5,184 nt of DNA. Origin: Leptospiraceae bacterium. Its GTDB lineage: Bacteria > Spirochaetota > Leptospiria > Leptospirales > Leptonemataceae. Shown piece after piece: positions 1-5,184 of the stretch. Positions within the stretch are counted from its first letter, which is position 1; each line of letters opens with the position of its first letter. The notes under the pieces were generated by a model. That model did no database searches. It was not told the origin of the DNA and saw only the letters and a program-made list of their open reading frames with translations. The stretch covers positions 1-5,184 of the forward strand of contig JAGRNC010000209.1 in the NCBI GenBank assembly GCA_020440935.1, in the 5' to 3' direction. Position numbers and translations under genes: made by a program.

Positions 1-38
1 CACACAGGCTGGGCCCAACCGCACTTTGGTTCGATTCC

Positions 39-797
39 TTATTGAGCAGGGCTCTGGTTCGTATCGGCGGGCGAGTCCTTGGAATCTTTGGACTCGGTCA
101 GATCGATGGCATCGCAACCGCCGGTCTTACGCATTTCGTTGTAAGTAGTGATATCGTTTTTCAAGAATGCATCACGATCGAAGTTTTCGTTCTTCTTAAC
201 CGTAACTTGCTCTTTGATGTCGTCCTGAATCTTCTGGTATTCCTGACGCATAATATCCTGCTTCAGGGTTGCCTCGGCGTATTCCAGACATTTGTCCAGA
301 GTCATGGAGGCTGCACGTGCGCCAAAGCGCTCGCGGATTTCCTGGCAACGAGCTTCTTTTTGCTGCTCGGTAATCTTGATTCGATTCTCCAGTTTATCCA
401 TTACATAGAGCTGGCTCAGCACTTCCAGCCGCACCTGTTCCATGATTTGCTTTACCATTGGTCTTTCGGTGAAGCCGTCTTCGATGGCCATTTGCTCAAC
501 AATTCGCATATCGCGATATCGCTCGTAGCTGTTCTTGGGATCCAGCTGCGCAACCAGAGCCATTAGCTCGGGACGATCGGCCGGCACCTGGTCGGGATTA
601 CATACAAAATTGACGAGAGTCTTTTTCTCTGCATTGGCCATGCGAGCCGTCTTCTCTATGAATGCATCGTAGTAGTTTTCAAATTCTTTCGTAGTAATGG
701 TATGATTTCCAATACGTTCGATCTCTTCCCCGTCCTTGCAGGCGGAGAAGCTCAGGATCATGGCAACTGCAAGTCCTGTAATCACTAGCCTCTTCAT
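39..797 (-). CDS. Lipoprotein with SurA/PrsA-like chaperone N-terminal domain
   Basis: This 252-residue protein is probably a lipid-anchored periplasmic or outer-membrane-facing chaperone. Seen: a lipoprotein signal peptide (Lys2-Arg3, a hydrophobic stretch at about 4-16, then F17-S18-A19-C20), so Cys20 should be the lipidated first residue. The segment at about 25-45 (IERIGNHTITTKEFENYY) has the pattern that opens SurA/PrsA/PpiD chaperone domains, a short strand-turn 'xGxxIT' followed by helix. The rest to about 205 is highly charged and helical, as in the SurA N-terminal fold. No parvulin isomerase domain follows, so it would be a chaperone-only member. The mature part has four further cysteines (66, 151, 170, 228), enough for two disulfides. 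The last 22 residues are a polar Ser/Asp/Lys-rich tail. The ATG start is well supported: AGGAGA lies 6 nt upstream (804-809). The gene follows mfd by 125 bp on the same strand. The lipoprotein call is strong; the SurA-like assignment is moderate because it rests on pattern, not a profile search. The client proteins are unknown. Confidence 0.85.
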   Translation of the reverse strand: MKRLVITGLAVAMILSFSACKDGEEIERIGNHTITTKEFENYYDAFIEKTARMANAEKKTLVNFVCNPDQVPADRPELMALVAQLDPKNSYERYRDMRIVEQMAIEDGFTERPMVKQIMEQVRLEVLSQLYVMDKLENRIKITEQQKEARCQEIRERFGARAASMTLDKCLEYAEATLKQDIMRQEYQKIQDDIKEQVTVKKNENFDRDAFLKNDITTYNEMRKTGGCDAIDLTESKDSKDSPADTNQSPAQ

Positions 798-825
798 GGG
801 ATTTCTCCTGAATAATTTTTAAACC

Positions 826-834
826 AGAATAGCA
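826..834 (-). promoter_or_regulatory. Putative extended -10 promoter element for the lipoprotein gene
   Basis: On the minus strand this reads TGCTATTCT: a TGn extension followed by TATTCT, which matches 4 of 6 bases of the sigma-70 -10 consensus. A start point about 7 nt downstream (near 819) would give a leader of roughly 22 nt that still includes the AGGAGA ribosome binding site. The hexamer at the expected -35 position (CGTTAG on the minus strand, 849-854) is poor. This fits either an extended -10 promoter, an activator-dependent promoter, or a chance match. The call rests on motif and spacing only. Confidence 0.35.
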
Positions 835-855
835 TGGGCAGATTTGGACTAACGT

Positions 856-867
856 GTAGTCGACTAC
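856..867. promoter_or_regulatory. Perfect 12-bp palindrome GTAGTCGACTAC, possible regulator site
   Basis: GTAGTCGACTAC is identical to its reverse complement. It lies 59-70 nt upstream of the lipoprotein ATG. If transcription starts near 819, as the extended -10 element suggests, the palindrome is centred at about -42, a typical place for a dimeric activator next to a weak -35 box. It has no loop and no following T-run, so it is a poor terminator for mfd. I cannot name the regulator, and a 12-bp palindrome can arise by chance. Confidence 0.35.
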
Positions 868-922
868 CCTGGCAATACTCGACAGTCATTGGATTAGCCC
901 CTTCTTACAACGGCAAGCGAAA

Positions 923-3900
923 CTACACCGTTGCCACCGGCTTTTCTGTATTCTGTAACGGTGCAGTAAGTTGCAAAAGCGCAGCCAGAAACGCCTCCAG
1001 CCTTTGCTCCAGGCCCGGGTTCTTGCCGGTTTGTGGCTCAAAATAGAGCGTATCGGATTTGCCCGGCTTAACGCGAAAGCCATGGCCGCCCTTTAGAATG
1101 GCAATCATATGATTGGGAGGTATTCGGAAATGGTCGGAGGCTTCCAGCTGTACAATGCCGCCGGCCTCTTCAAATACTGTTTCGAACCCGGCTGTGGAAC
1201 AAAGTGTACGAATCTTTTCCACCAGTACAAACTGCTGGGCCGGTCCGCGGGGAGGCCCAAATCGGTCTTCCATTTCGCCGGCGATACTCTCCACTTCCTG
1301 TAAATCGATGGCCGCTTCAAAGCGCTTATAGAATTCGATTTTCTGGCGAGTATCGGGAATGTAGTCATCCGGTAGATAGAAATCGGTTTTTAGATTTACG
1401 GCACAACGGAAATCGGAAGATACCTCTTCGCCTTTCAGACGCCGCACCGCATCATCCAGGAATTTGATGTACAGTTCGTAACCCACATCCATGATGTCGC
1501 CGGATTGCTCTTTTCCCAGAAGGTTGCCGGCGCCCCGAATCTCCAGGTCGCGCATGGCCACTTTGAATCCGCTACCCAGTTCCTGGTATTCCAGCAAAGT
1601 ATTGAGTCGCTTCTGGGCCTGCTCGGTCAGTATATGTTTTCCGGGATGAAAAAAATAGGCATAGGCCTGCCTCGACGATCGGCCCACCCTTCCGCGGATC
1701 TGGTAAAGCTGCGATAGCCCAAAGGAATCGGCGCGATCCACGATTAGAGTATTTACATTGGGCATGTCGATGCCATTTTCGATAATAGCTGTGGTTAGAA
1801 GCAGATCGTATCTTCGATTTAAGAAATCCAGAAGTATGTTTTCGATGTCATCTTCATTCATTTGTCCGTGCAAAGTGGTGAATGTCACTTCGGGCATTAG
1901 TGCGGCGATTCTTGCCGACACCGCCTCCAGATCCTGGATTCGGTTATGCAGATAAAAAACCTGTCCGCCTCGCTCCAATTCGCGCTGCACGGCTTCCAGA
2001 AGAACCGTATCCGAATCTTCCATTACATAGGTTTGCACTGGTCTTCGATCCCTGGGCGGGGTCTGAATAATGCTCAAATCTCGAATTCCGGTAAGGGAAA
2101 GATGAAGAGTCCGTGGAATGGGAGTGGCGGTGAGCGTAAGAACGTCCACCAGCGCCTTCATTTTCTTCAGTGCTTCTTTGTGGGTTACTCCAAATCTCTG
2201 CTCTTCGTCTACAATGAGAAGCCCCAGGCTTTTGAACTTTATATCCCGGGCAAGTAATGCATGGGTGCCGATTACGACATCCACGTCCCCCGCTTCCAGG
2301 TTCTTTTTGGTCTCCGTAATTTCCTTTCGAGAACGAAAACGGGAGATCCAATCCACGCGCACGGGAAATTCGCCATAGCGATCCTTGAAGTTCTTAAAAT
2401 GCTGCAATGCCAGGATCGTTGTGGGGCAGATGACGGCCACCTGCTTGCCGCCCATTACCGCTTTGAACGCAGCCCGGATGGCCACCTCGGTTTTTCCGTA
2501 TCCCACGTCGCCACAGACCAGGCGATCCATGGGCCGAGCTGTTTCCATATCCTGCTTCACCGCTTCAATGGCCGTAATCTGATCCGGCGTTTCTTCGAAG
2601 GGAAAGGCCGCCTCAAACTCTTCCTGCCAGGGCGAGTCCGGAGGGTATGCGTAGCCTTTGCGACTCATCCGCGCCGCATAAATTTTGAGCAATTCTTCGG
2701 CGAACTCTTCGATGCGCTCTTCTACTCGCTCGCGTACTTTCTTGAACGATGCTCGACCAAGATGATCCAGTCGGGGCTTTTCCGTAGGGGCCGCATATTT
2801 CTGAACCAGAGAAATTTGATCCAGGGGCACAAACAGTCGATCCTGCTCGGCATATTCCAGTACCAGAAAGTCCCTTTCGCGCCCGGCAGCCTTCACCCGT
2901 TCCAGCTTAACAAATCGGCCCACCCCGTGGTTGATGTGAACTACGTAGTCGCCTTCTTTTAGATCCAGAAACGATTCGATGGGCGAAGACGTGCGAGCCT
3001 TGAATCGATTCCTTTTGCTGTAGCTTCTTCCGAAGATGTCATGGTCCGACCAGACAAATAGATTTAGATCCGGGACTTCAAATCCTGCACTTCGAAAGTT
3101 CTGTACTATATAGAGCGGTTGCTTCTGGTCGTTTTTCTTTTTCCTGGCATTGAATGCGGAGCTTTTCTTACTTCCCGAAGCAGCCGGCTTACTGCCTTCC
3201 GGGATTAATGGCCCTGCGGGATCTTCATGCACGGAAATCTCCATGGATTCCCCGCGAAAGATTCCGTTCAGTCTTTGAATCTGTGCATGGTATGGCGAAG
3301 TTAAAATGACTGTGGCGCCCTGATTGAGCTTCTCTTCCACTGCCTTGCGAAGCTCAGAAATGCGGCCCTGAAAGACCGGCGATCGGCGTAGCGGCGATGC
3401 GGACACTTCCGCCGCCCGATCCAGATCGGCCAGTTCTTCGCGAATGGCAAACATGGTGCGCACCTGCGAGGGGGGCTCGAAAGATTCGTCTCCATTCTTT
3501 TTGCCAGGCGAAGCGACCAACGCGTTCGCGTTTTCCGCGGATTCATCTTCGTGGTCGTTCTGGAAGGCCCATTCCATGTGCAACGGATCCTCTTCCAGGA
3601 GGGCTTGCGGGGCCAGAACCATACGATTGGCGCACTCGGCGTCATAGATTGTGTGGTATTCGGTGAGGACTCGGTTTCGATGCTTTTCTACGTCCTCGGG
3701 CTGCAGAAGAAAGACCAACGGCGGCGAAGGAAAAAGCTCCAGAAGGTGGCGGGATTCGAGTACCAATCCAATGATATCTTCCAGTCCGGGATCGTTCCGT
3801 CCCGATACGCAATGGCCCACGCTTGCCTGCTCTGCATCGCGAAGCACCTCCAGCCAATCGGGAGCTTCGGCCCCGGAAAATTGCGCATCCAGCGCCTGCA

Positions 3901-4609
3901 AGAAATCGGGTAGCCTTTCCAGCGGCAGCAAGTCTTCGCTGACCGGAAGTATTTCGGCTTCTTGCAAGACCTCTTTGCTTCGCTGTGATTCGGGATCGAA
4001 ATGACGAATGCTATCGATTTCAATGTCGAAGAAATCCAGGCGAATCGGATCCTGTCCTGGCGAGTAAATATCCAGTACCGAACCTTTCAGGCATGCATCA
4101 CCTGGGCCCTCCACCCTTTCCACACGGTGGTAGCCTATTTCCAGTAGTCGCTTCAATAATGCGCCCGGTTCCAGAGACATGCCCGATCGTAGATGCAGAG
4201 TAGCGTCCTGCCAGATGGACGGATTTACAATCCGTCGCATCAATGCCGCAATAGGAGCGATGTAGAGTCCGGAAGCGTTTTCGCAAAGATCGATAATACC
4301 ATGGATTCGCTGGGAAGCTACCGCGGCATCGCGCCTGGCCCGATCATAGGGCAATCCATCTTTTTCGGGTATTAGAGTGAACTGGCTGGATTCCAGAAAG
4401 AGCTCCAGATCCAGGGCCAGGCTCTCCGCTCCCACCGATCCGGGAGTGACGACAAGAAGGGGAATTGAAGGATCCAGACTGCTTCTCAGAGCGGCCAGTG
4501 CAAACCCTGTGGCGCCACCGGGTATCCCATAAATAGGAACAATACCGCCCGTTTGCTTCCAGCGATCCTGCCAGTACTGTCCGGCAAAAGCCTTTAGATA
4601 GGAATGCAC
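923..4609 (-). CDS. mfd: Transcription-repair coupling factor Mfd
   Basis: Mfd is a cytoplasmic DNA translocase that binds stalled RNA polymerase, pushes it off the lesion and recruits UvrA for nucleotide excision repair. The 1228-residue protein has the complete domain order. Residues 1-340 are the UvrB-like N-terminus, with a degenerate P-loop (YGIPGGATG, 27-35, no lysine) and a UvrA-binding patch around 160-205 (R190 and F194 retained; K175 where E. coli Mfd has R165). Residues 350-500 are a D3/linker region longer than usual. The RNA-polymerase-interacting CarD-like domain begins with GDYVVHINHGVGRF (553-566). The SF2 motor has Walker A GDVGYGKT (700-707), DEEQ (801-804), TATPIPRTL (827-835) and QIRGRVGR (970-977). 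The RecG-like translocation motif spans about 1008-1037, with R1025 and Q1035 at the family spacing. A C-terminal D7 domain follows from about 1070. E. coli Mfd has 1148 residues. The start is GTG, with an in-frame TAA two codons upstream and only a weak ribosome binding site, so this is the longest possible start. All motor residues look intact. Confidence 0.98.
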   Translation of the reverse strand: MHSYLKAFAGQYWQDRWKQTGGIVPIYGIPGGATGFALAALRSSLDPSIPLLVVTPGSVGAESLALDLELFLESSQFTLIPEKDGLPYDRARRDAAVASQRIHGIIDLCENASGLYIAPIAALMRRIVNPSIWQDATLHLRSGMSLEPGALLKRLLEIGYHRVERVEGPGDACLKGSVLDIYSPGQDPIRLDFFDIEIDSIRHFDPESQRSKEVLQEAEILPVSEDLLPLERLPDFLQALDAQFSGAEAPDWLEVLRDAEQASVGHCVSGRNDPGLEDIIGLVLESRHLLELFPSPPLVFLLQPEDVEKHRNRVLTEYHTIYDAECANRMVLAPQALLEEDPLHMEWAFQNDHEDESAENANALVASPGKKNGDESFEPPSQVRTMFAIREELADLDRAAEVSASPLRRSPVFQGRISELRKAVEEKLNQGATVILTSPYHAQIQRLNGIFRGESMEISVHEDPAGPLIPEGSKPAASGSKKSSAFNARKKKNDQKQPLYIVQNFRSAGFEVPDLNLFVWSDHDIFGRSYSKRNRFKARTSSPIESFLDLKEGDYVVHINHGVGRFVKLERVKAAGRERDFLVLEYAEQDRLFVPLDQISLVQKYAAPTEKPRLDHLGRASFKKVRERVEERIEEFAEELLKIYAARMSRKGYAYPPDSPWQEEFEAAFPFEETPDQITAIEAVKQDMETARPMDRLVCGDVGYGKTEVAIRAAFKAVMGGKQVAVICPTTILALQHFKNFKDRYGEFPVRVDWISRFRSRKEITETKKNLEAGDVDVVIGTHALLARDIKFKSLGLLIVDEEQRFGVTHKEALKKMKALVDVLTLTATPIPRTLHLSLTGIRDLSIIQTPPRDRRPVQTYVMEDSDTVLLEAVQRELERGGQVFYLHNRIQDLEAVSARIAALMPEVTFTTLHGQMNEDDIENILLDFLNRRYDLLLTTAIIENGIDMPNVNTLIVDRADSFGLSQLYQIRGRVGRSSRQAYAYFFHPGKHILTEQAQKRLNTLLEYQELGSGFKVAMRDLEIRGAGNLLGKEQSGDIMDVGYELYIKFLDDAVRRLKGEEVSSDFRCAVNLKTDFYLPDDYIPDTRQKIEFYKRFEAAIDLQEVESIAGEMEDRFGPPRGPAQQFVLVEKIRTLCSTAGFETVFEEAGGIVQLEASDHFRIPPNHMIAILKGGHGFRVKPGKSDTLYFEPQTGKNPGLEQRLEAFLAALLQLTAPLQNTEKPVATV
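3116..3562 (-). other. Extended charged linker segments inside Mfd (D3 region)
   Basis: This covers Mfd residues about 350-498. Two low-complexity stretches stand out from the compact sequence around them. One is an acidic/polar run at 351-382 (rich in Asp, Glu, Asn, Ser). The other is a basic, Ser/Ala-rich run at 471-498 with K474, K481, K482, R489, K490-K492 and K496. They flank a normal-looking helical part of D3 (about 410-460). They plausibly account for much of the roughly 80-residue excess over E. coli Mfd. The reading frame is continuous and motifs on both sides are intact, so these look like disordered insertions, not frameshifts. Their function is unknown. Confidence 0.55.
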
Positions 4610-4829
4610 TGTTTACCGTATTTGCCCGCCCGAGTTCCAATACAAGTGTTTTAGGCCACCAGAAAAGGCGTAATTCGAGTTTTGCCGCTAGCAATTTCCC
4701 GGGCTGCGCGCCTTTGCGAAGTTGGTTATTTGCTTACCGGGGACGATGTTTATTGTTACTGCAATCTTAGAATTCCGGCGCCTCCTACAACCTCTCCTGA
4801 ATCCAGGTTGTACAGAGACGCCGATTGGC
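4610..4829 (-). other. Recombinase-mfd intergenic region
   Basis: This 220-bp gap lies between the recombinase stop codon (TGA at 4830-4832) and the mfd GTG start. It must hold the mfd promoter unless mfd is co-transcribed with the recombinase. I found no convincing -35/-10 pair. The best candidate (TTGTAG and TAAGAT on the minus strand, 15-nt spacing, inside the inverted-repeat region) is weak. No tRNA and no credible small ORF are visible. The main structure is a pair of nested inverted repeats at the recombinase-proximal end. Confidence 0.5.
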
Positions 4830-4843
4830 TCACATGGCGCCGG
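4775..4843. repeat. Outer 8-bp inverted repeat CCGGCGCC / GGCGCCGG
   Basis: CCGGCGCC (4775-4782) and GGCGCCGG (4836-4843) are exact reverse complements that enclose the TACAACCT/AGGTTGTA hairpin. The right arm lies within the last codons of the recombinase gene, before its stop. On the transcript the outer arms could pair across about 53 nt and stack with the inner hairpin. Each arm also contains the self-complementary hexamer GGCGCC, which lowers its significance. Confidence 0.4.
4786..4812. repeat. 8-bp perfect inverted repeat with 11-nt loop
   Basis: TACAACCT (4786-4793) and AGGTTGTA (4805-4812) are exact reverse complements separated by 11 nt. The structure begins 18 nt after the recombinase stop codon. 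No T-run follows on the minus strand (the next bases are GGAGGCGCC), so it is not a standard intrinsic terminator. It could be an RNA hairpin protecting the 3' end, a protein site, or a recombination-site arm. The sequence does not decide between these. Confidence 0.5.
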
Positions 4844-5184
4844 CGCGAAGCACCGGAACCTGCGGATAGGACACTCCCTGGTAGGCACCGACATACCTCT
4901 GGTATCGTTTTAAAGGCTGTCGGGTGCGAAATCCCAGATGCAACTGTAGCGCTTCCAGAGTGACTCCATTGCGCAGATTGTGAAGAATGAATGTATCGCG
5001 AAACGCGGAGGCACAAAGGCCATCCAAACCCAGACCTGCGCCGAGCTCTTTGAGGTAACATTCCAGAGTTCGGGCGCTCAAAGGCGAATGCGGCGTTCGC
5101 GCAAAGAATACAAACTCATCTTGATCTCTACCATGCACGCAGCGACATAGCGGATAGTAGAGCACCCCTGGCAATTGAATCCAT
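4830..5184 (-). CDS. Tyrosine recombinase (phage-integrase/Xer type), C-terminal part, cut by window edge
   Basis: The frame is open to the right edge, so the N-terminus is missing and the TTG at 5172-5174 is unlikely to be the true start. Tyrosine recombinases cut and rejoin DNA through a 3'-phosphotyrosine. Numbering from that TTG codon, the segment FVFFARTPHSPLSARTL (21-37) matches the stretch before box II, and AFRDTF (57-62) matches the box II 'HxLRHTF' motif with R59. LHLGF (78-82) matches the 'LLGH' motif, and Y91 in LKRYQRYV is the likely nucleophile. The R59-F82 (23) and F82-Y91 (9) spacings are those of E. coli XerD R247-H270-Y279. However, the usual histidines are Ser (S56) and Phe (F82). 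The box I arginine and the beta-hairpin lysine would lie beyond the window. A 23-residue tail follows Y91. It could be a chromosomal Xer-like protein, an element integrase, or a weakened relic. The family call is good; activity and role are open. Confidence 0.78.
   Translation of the reverse strand, partial: WIQLPGVLYYPLCRCVHGRDQDEFVFFARTPHSPLSARTLECYLKELGAGLGLDGLCASAFRDTFILHNLRNGVTLEALQLHLGFRTRQPLKRYQRYVGAYQGVSYPQVPVLRAGAM

Larger units (their letters stand above)
798..922 (-). other. mfd-lipoprotein intergenic gap
   Basis: This 125-bp spacer separates the mfd stop codon (TAG at 923-925) from the lipoprotein ATG. It holds the lipoprotein ribosome binding site, a possible extended -10 element and a 12-bp palindrome. 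I see no GC-rich hairpin followed by a T-run behind mfd, so no intrinsic terminator is evident. Read-through from mfd into the lipoprotein gene therefore remains possible alongside a separate promoter. Confidence 0.6.

Noticed and set aside
7..31. Possible terminator after the lipoprotein gene (palindrome TGGGCCCA at 10-17; AACC/GGTT at 17-20/28-31)
   Set aside because: The stems are only 4 bp on each side, the two alternatives are mutually exclusive, and no T-run follows on the minus strand before the window edge. Not enough to call a terminator.
28..38. GGTTCGATTCC, resembling a tRNA T-loop
   Set aside because: The flanking bases (TTTGG and CCTTA around TTCGATT) pair at only three of five T-stem positions, and no acceptor, anticodon or D arms are visible within reach. 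It is a chance match to the T-loop consensus.
42..566. 174-codon open frame on the plus strand opposite the lipoprotein gene
   Set aside because: It starts at a TTG codon and lies wholly antisense to a well-supported lipoprotein gene. It has no recognisable domain; its hydrophobic look follows from the complement of charged codons in the real gene.
2261..2962. 233-codon open frame on the plus strand within mfd
   Set aside because: It is antisense to the highly conserved RNA-polymerase-binding and motor regions of Mfd. The protein shows no family motif, so it is best explained as a shadow of the mfd codon pattern.
4344..4694. 116-codon minus-strand frame overlapping the mfd start, as a possible upstream or frameshifted N-terminus
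   Set aside because: Its residues are an out-of-frame reading of the mfd N-terminus and gap. The mfd frame itself already encodes the recognisable UvrB-like N-terminal domain, so no frameshift is needed.
4610..4829. Search for a small RNA gene, riboswitch or attachment site core in the gap before mfd
   Set aside because: Apart from the nested inverted repeats there is no conserved riboswitch core, no terminator, and no direct repeat or tRNA end that would mark an integration site.
4756..5061. 101-codon minus-strand frame overlapping the recombinase end
   Set aside because: It is Ser/Arg-rich, lacks family motifs and competes with the frame that carries the recombinase motifs at correct spacing.

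Overview
The window holds three genes, all on the minus strand and in the same direction. From right to left they are the C-terminal part of a tyrosine recombinase (cut off by the right edge of the window), a complete mfd gene, and a complete gene for a small lipoprotein with a SurA/PrsA-type chaperone N-terminal domain. About 90% of the window is coding. Base composition is moderate, near 50% GC by eye, with no obvious compositional break.

Organism: the sequence alone does not settle it. The lipoprotein has a signal peptide with a relaxed lipobox (F-S-A-C) and a SurA-like body without an isomerase domain, and it sits directly behind mfd. Together with the moderate GC, this suggests a spirochaete of the Leptospirales, perhaps a higher-GC lineage such as Leptonema or Turneriella. 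This is an inference of low to moderate confidence.

Layout: positions 4830-5184 are the recombinase C-terminus, which keeps the box II arginine and the tyrosine nucleophile but has Ser and Phe where the two catalytic histidines usually sit. Positions 4610-4829 are a 219-220 bp gap with two nested 8-bp inverted repeats. Positions 923-4609 are mfd (1228 residues), the transcription-repair coupling factor, with all motor motifs intact and extra charged linker sequence in the D3 region. Positions 798-922 are a gap with a possible extended -10 promoter and a perfect 12-bp palindrome. Positions 39-797 encode the lipoprotein. Positions 1-38 hold no gene.

Functionally, Mfd acts on stalled RNA polymerase and recruits UvrA. 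The lipoprotein would act outside the cytoplasm on outer-membrane or periplasmic proteins. No shared pathway links them, so the neighbourhood looks like ordinary chromosomal housekeeping rather than a dedicated system. I see no CRISPR array, insertion sequence, RNA gene, toxin-antitoxin pair or defence cassette. The items most worth a second look are the unusual recombinase active site, the two intergenic inverted-repeat structures and the Mfd linker insertions.
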